A program made the position numbers and the translations under genes. Of a stretch of DNA of 64,000 bases, positions 61,069 to 64,000 are shown one piece after another. Origin of the DNA: Phycisphaeraceae bacterium (GTDB lineage: Bacteria; Planctomycetota; Phycisphaerae; Phycisphaerales; UBA1924); contig JAHBXL010000008.1 in the NCBI GenBank assembly GCA_019636495.1, positions 1 through 64,000 on the forward strand, read 5' to 3'. A model generated the notes under the pieces. It searched no databases, had not been told where the DNA came from, and saw only the letters and a program-made list of their open reading frames with translations. Every line of letters starts with the position of its first letter. Position 1 is the first letter of the stretch.

Positions 61069-61191
61069 TCAGGCCATGACCACCTCCGGGTCAGGCCCGA
61101 CCACCGGGCGGCCGAGGGCCGCGCGTGGGGCGGGGGAGGCGGCCCGGGTGCAAACCCCGGCCGCGGGCATCACAAACGCCTCACCAAGCAT
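61069..61191 (-). CDS. Possible small ORF of 40 codons in the nusA leader
   Basis: ATG at 61191 (plus 61189-61191) to TGA at 61069. Translation begins MLGEAFVMPAAGVCTRAASP and ends GPDPEVVMA; third positions are G/C-biased like the real genes, and an in-frame TGA lies just upstream. No clear ribosome-binding site precedes it. Chance occurrence is quite possible in such GC-rich DNA. No family recognised. Confidence 0.25.
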   Translation of the reverse strand: MLGEAFVMPAAGVCTRAASPAPRAALGRPVVGPDPEVVMA

Positions 61192-61310
61192 GGCTCTGAA
61201 CCATCATCATCGCGGTGCTTCCCATGGGACAGACTGCGTGCGCAAAGAACAGGATGTCCGGGGATGGTACGGGCACAGCCGGGCAGGGTCAATCCGGCCT
61301 TGTCCGGGGC

Positions 61311-62327
61311 TCAGACGCGGTCGTCCGGTTCGATGGACCGGACGATCTTCAACGCACGCTGCCCCTTGAACTGCCCGATGTTGGCGAGGAACCGCTTCTG
61401 GTTCTCGACGCACAGCACCACGTTCCCGTTGGCAGCACGCTCGGTCACCACCAGGTCGCCCACCGACAGACCCATCAGGTCACGCATGGTGATCGTTGTT
61501 TCCGCGAGCAGTCCGGTGACCGTCACCGCGGCGTGATTCAGAGTGCCGGCAATGCGTTTGTTCATGTCCGGGCTGCGGACGAGCCGCGCCGTGTTGAACC
61601 ACGACTGGCTCGCCAGCACTTCCATGATCGGCTCGATCACGTTGTACGGGATGCACAGGTTCATCGTGCCCGCGCGGTTGGCCATCTTGAGTTCAAAGCC
61701 GATGACCACCACCACCTCGTTGGGCGGCACGATCTGCACGAGTTGCGGGTTGCTCTCGGTCGCGACGATCTGGAAGTCCAGTTGCTTGATGCCCGCCCAC
61801 GCCTCGGCCAGTGCCGACAGCCCACGCGATGTGACCTTGCTGATCAGTCTCGTCTCGATCATCGTCATCGGACGCTGCGGGATGAACAACTCCGCGTTGG
61901 TCCCGCCCAGCAGGCGGTCGATGATCGGATAAATGATCAGCGGCGAGATCTCCAGGCAGATCTGCCCCTCCAGCGGCTTGGCCTCGATGAGGTTGAAACT
62001 CGTCGGGTTGGGCAGGCTGCTGATGAACTCGGCGTAGGTCATCTGCTCGCAGTTGGCGACCTTGACCTCGACGATCGTGCGCAGGAAGCCCGACAGCGAT
62101 GCGCCGAAGTTCCGGGCAAAACTCTCGTGCAGCGTCTGCAAGGCCCGCATCTGGTCCTTGCTGACGCGCTCCGGCCGCTTGAAGTCATAGGGCCGGACCT
62201 CGACGTGCTCGAGGTCGCGCCGATGCCGCGAAAAGATCTGGACCGCGCTCTCCTCTTCCTGCACATCGCCGGCATCGACCGCCGCGAGCAGCGCGTCAAT
62301 CTCTGATTGGTCCAGAACGTCGGCCAT
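61311..62327 (-). CDS. fliM: Flagellar motor switch protein FliM
   Basis: 338 residues. The CheY-binding N-terminal peptide is LDQSEIDALLAAV. The middle domain has the GGxG-like LLGGTNAELF; ESNPQLVQIVPPNEVVVVIG and NLCIPYNVIEPIMEVL, then the C-terminal SpoA domain ETTITMRDLMGLSVGDLVV. Part of the cytoplasmic C-ring that sets rotation direction. No fliG, fliN or other flagellar gene adjoins; fliN must be elsewhere. ATG 62327 begins MADVLDQSEI. Confidence 0.96.
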   Translation of the reverse strand: MADVLDQSEIDALLAAVDAGDVQEEESAVQIFSRHRRDLEHVEVRPYDFKRPERVSKDQMRALQTLHESFARNFGASLSGFLRTIVEVKVANCEQMTYAEFISSLPNPTSFNLIEAKPLEGQICLEISPLIIYPIIDRLLGGTNAELFIPQRPMTMIETRLISKVTSRGLSALAEAWAGIKQLDFQIVATESNPQLVQIVPPNEVVVVIGFELKMANRAGTMNLCIPYNVIEPIMEVLASQSWFNTARLVRSPDMNKRIAGTLNHAAVTVTGLLAETTITMRDLMGLSVGDLVVTERAANGNVVLCVENQKRFLANIGQFKGQRALKIVRSIEPDDRV

Positions 62328-62382
62328 GTCGGGCTCGCCTTGGCGCAATGACCACCGGCCGCGACGCGACCAGCCGGAGTGA

Positions 62383-62411
62383 CTATCGGACGGCGGGTGT
62401 TCGGTCCTTGA
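62383..62411 (-). promoter_or_regulatory. Weak sigma-28-like promoter upstream of fliM
   Basis: On the minus strand TCAAGGAC (62411-62404) and TCCGATAG (62390-62383) are separated by 13 bases; the flagellar sigma-28 consensus is TAAAGTTT-N11-GCCGATAA. The -10 matches six of eight, the -35 is poor and the spacing two bases long. It lies 56 bases before the fliM start. Confidence 0.25.
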
Positions 62412-62518
62412 GACGGGCTGACCACGACCTCCATCCCTACGCTCCCACCTTGTCCGCTCCCAAGCGGCGGGCTGCTCGGGGGCAACCGTCAGCCGGTGCC
62501 GGAGGTTCAACTACCACC

Positions 62519-64000
62519 ATGCGAATCGCCTTCCCCGTTCTCTGGACCGTGCTTCTCCTGTCATTCTCCGCACTTTCACACCCATCGACCGCGTTCGGGC
62601 AGTTCGGCGAATCCGCGGTCAAGACCCGGGTCGTCGCCGAGCACGCTCAGGCGGAGCCGGGCGGCCGGCTGGTCATCGCGGTCGAACTCAATCACGACGA
62701 CGGTTTCCACACCTGGCCCTCGGCGCAGACCGAGTTGCCGGAGGAGGTCGCGGGCATTGCGATCCGTACCGAAGTGGGACTGCTGGGGCCCGCGTGGGCC
62801 GCGCTCGACGGCGTGCAGTACCCCCCGACCCACCCGGACCTTGTCGCCAACCCGACCGGTGGCCCGCCCATCCGCGCGCCGCTCTTCTCCGGGCGCGCGG
62901 TGGCGTTTGCGCGGCTGCATATCGCACCCGATGCGCCGCTGGGCGAACAGTCGATCCGTATCGCCGTGAACTTCCAGGCCTGCGACGCGACCAACTGCCA
63001 GTTTCCCGAAGAGCAGGAGCACGAAATCAAGATCACGATCGTCGCGGCGGGCAGCCCAACCGGCGCGCCGACCGACCCCGCGCTCTTCGCCTCGCTGGAT
63101 TCCGACGCGTGGGGCAACGCGCCCGAGTTCGCCGCCACGGTCCCGGGGCCCACGACCACGCCCGCGCCGGCAACAACCGACCAGAAGCCGGTTCCGCCAC
63201 CGAGCACTCTTCTGGGCTTCAGGCTCGGCAGCAACATCGTGGTGCTGGCGCTTGCCGCGGCGATCGGCGGCCTGGTTCTGAACCTCACGCCCTGTGTGCT
63301 GCCGGTGATCCCGATCAAGGTGATGACGCTCACGCAGCACGCCACGAGCAGGCGGCATGCCATCGTGCTCGGCCTGTGGATGGCGCTGGGCGTCGTTGCG
63401 TTCTGGGCGGCGATCGGGTTGCCCATGGCGCTTGTCAGCCGATTGCTCGACCCGTCGCAACTCATCTTCGGCATCTGGTGGGTCTGCATGCTCATCGGGT
63501 TGATCGTGGCCCTTCTCGGCCTGGGAATCATGGGGCTGTTCACCTTCAACCTGCCGCAGTCGGTGTACATGATCGAGACCAAAGCCGACAGCCCGTTCGG
63601 CTCATTCCTTTTCGGCGTGCTTGCCGCGGTGCTCGGCCTGCCATGCTTCGGGTTCGTCGCGGCGGGTCTGCTGGCTCCCGCGGCAACAATGCCGGCACCG
63701 CTGATCATGGCGGTCTTTGTCGGCCTCGGTGTCGGCATGGCCGCGCCGTATCTGGTGCTTTCGGCATACCCGCAACTGCTCAAGTTCATCCCGCGCACCG
63801 GCCCCGCGAGCGAACTGGTCAAGCAGGTCATGGGCATCCTGCTGCTCGCCGCGGCGGCGTTCTTCATCGCCGCGAGCATCGACGTGCTGCTCTCGGAGTT
63901 CCCGTATCTCGCGGGGTCGATGACGTGGTGGTCGGCAGGATTCTTCATCGCCCTTGCAGGGCTGTGGATGACGATTCGGACATTCCAGATCACCAAGCGC
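62519..64000 (+). CDS. DsbD/ScsB-like thiol:disulfide transport protein, N-terminal part
   Basis: 494 residues visible, open at the right edge. Signal peptide (FPVLWTVLLLSFSALSHPST), then a DsbC/DsbD-N-like domain with FQACDATNCQFPEEQEHE near 150-165. After a Pro/Thr linker comes the membrane domain: GGLVLNLTPCVLPVIPIKVM and GLPCFGFVAAG give the two transmembrane cysteines that relay electrons from cytoplasmic thioredoxin. A C-terminal periplasmic thioredoxin domain would be expected after the edge. GGAGG lies 12 bases before ATG 62519. Divergent from fliM over about 190 bases. Confidence 0.9.
   Translation, partial: MRIAFPVLWTVLLLSFSALSHPSTAFGQFGESAVKTRVVAEHAQAEPGGRLVIAVELNHDDGFHTWPSAQTELPEEVAGIAIRTEVGLLGPAWAALDGVQYPPTHPDLVANPTGGPPIRAPLFSGRAVAFARLHIAPDAPLGEQSIRIAVNFQACDATNCQFPEEQEHEIKITIVAAGSPTGAPTDPALFASLDSDAWGNAPEFAATVPGPTTTPAPATTDQKPVPPPSTLLGFRLGSNIVVLALAAAIGGLVLNLTPCVLPVIPIKVMTLTQHATSRRHAIVLGLWMALGVVAFWAAIGLPMALVSRLLDPSQLIFGIWWVCMLIGLIVALLGLGIMGLFTFNLPQSVYMIETKADSPFGSFLFGVLAAVLGLPCFGFVAAGLLAPAATMPAPLIMAVFVGLGVGMAAPYLVLSAYPQLLKFIPRTGPASELVKQVMGILLLAAAAFFIAASIDVLLSEFPYLAGSMTWWSAGFFIALAGLWMTIRTFQITKR

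Larger units (their letters stand above)
60906..61310 (-). other. nusA leader region between fliM and nusA
   Basis: 405 bases without a gene I can be sure of. It holds the terminator-like hairpin (60961-61000), the short possible ORF at 61069-61191 and GC-rich stem-forming segments (GGCCCGGGTGCAAACCCCGGCC at 61141 onward on the plus strand). No rimP, no tRNA and no known riboswitch pattern was seen. No good -35/-10 pair was found between the hairpin and the nusA start. Confidence 0.5.

Noticed and set aside
61141..61310. Known structured RNA (riboswitch, RNase P, SRP or 6S RNA) in the nusA leader
   Set aside because: GC-rich stems are present but none of the conserved sequence blocks of those RNAs could be found on either strand.

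Overview
The window is GC-rich, densely coded bacterial DNA that looks like a Phycisphaerae-type planctomycete. The evidence is indirect: a ThuA-3-ketodisaccharide hydrolase fusion, an M60 peptidase and a TIM-barrel epimerase in one cluster, a eukaryote-like GT3 glycogen synthase, secreted proteins with a VPxP-TM-Arg-rich sorting tail, an endonuclease-III-like protein next to rbfA, and many large Gly/Pro/Ala-rich envelope proteins. No rRNA is present, so the phylum call is an inference. There is no phage, IS element, CRISPR array or plasmid module. The DNA looks chromosomal.

Layout, left to right. 1-9000: an isolated atpA (no atpH or atpG neighbour), the ybbR-cdaA cyclic-di-AMP pair, nfu-mnmE, purC, a GH10-like protein that lacks the catalytic glutamates, and a ComEA-like protein. 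9100-16600: mfd carrying an in-frame palindromic repeat, then two secreted proteins (a repetitive surface protein and a SUMF1-fold protein without catalytic cysteine), with a cluster of palindromic repeats at the 5' end of the second. 16600-23400: a minus-strand carbohydrate/glycan block (GT3 glycogen synthase, ThuA-DUF1080 fusion, M60 peptidase, sugar isomerase/epimerase). 23400-34800: a DciA-like protein, a lone oligopeptide ABC ATPase, a CDGSH protein, a large FAD/Fe-S dehydrogenase, a DUF4139 protein, a pseudopilin pair, a MoxR ATPase and a zinc-ribbon/zincin pair. 34800-40300: tRNA-His with a clear promoter, pckA, a DUF502 membrane protein, hpf-ptsN-HPr-trm112-like, and a secreted SMP-30 lactonase.

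40357-49210 holds the least explained unit: four plus-strand genes (VWA protein with one membrane anchor, 1337-residue exported helical-repeat-like protein, 897-residue membrane-anchored protein with a degenerate J-like N-terminus, zinc-ribbon protein). The last three are joined by four-base stop/start overlaps. I recognise no described system with this composition. 49700-53500 is a second translationally coupled chain on the minus strand: membrane protein, nth, ECF sigma factor, anti-sigma-like protein, secreted Gly/Pro-rich protein.

54340-60905 is the nusA-infB-ylxP(DUF503)-rbfA translation operon, extended by an HhH-GPD-like gene and yebC. It has a terminator-like hairpin in its 405-base leader and no rimP. 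The window ends with a stand-alone fliM and the start of a DsbD/ScsB-like thiol:disulfide transporter. Starts were chosen from ribosome-binding sites, overlaps and family alignment by eye; nothing was computed or searched.
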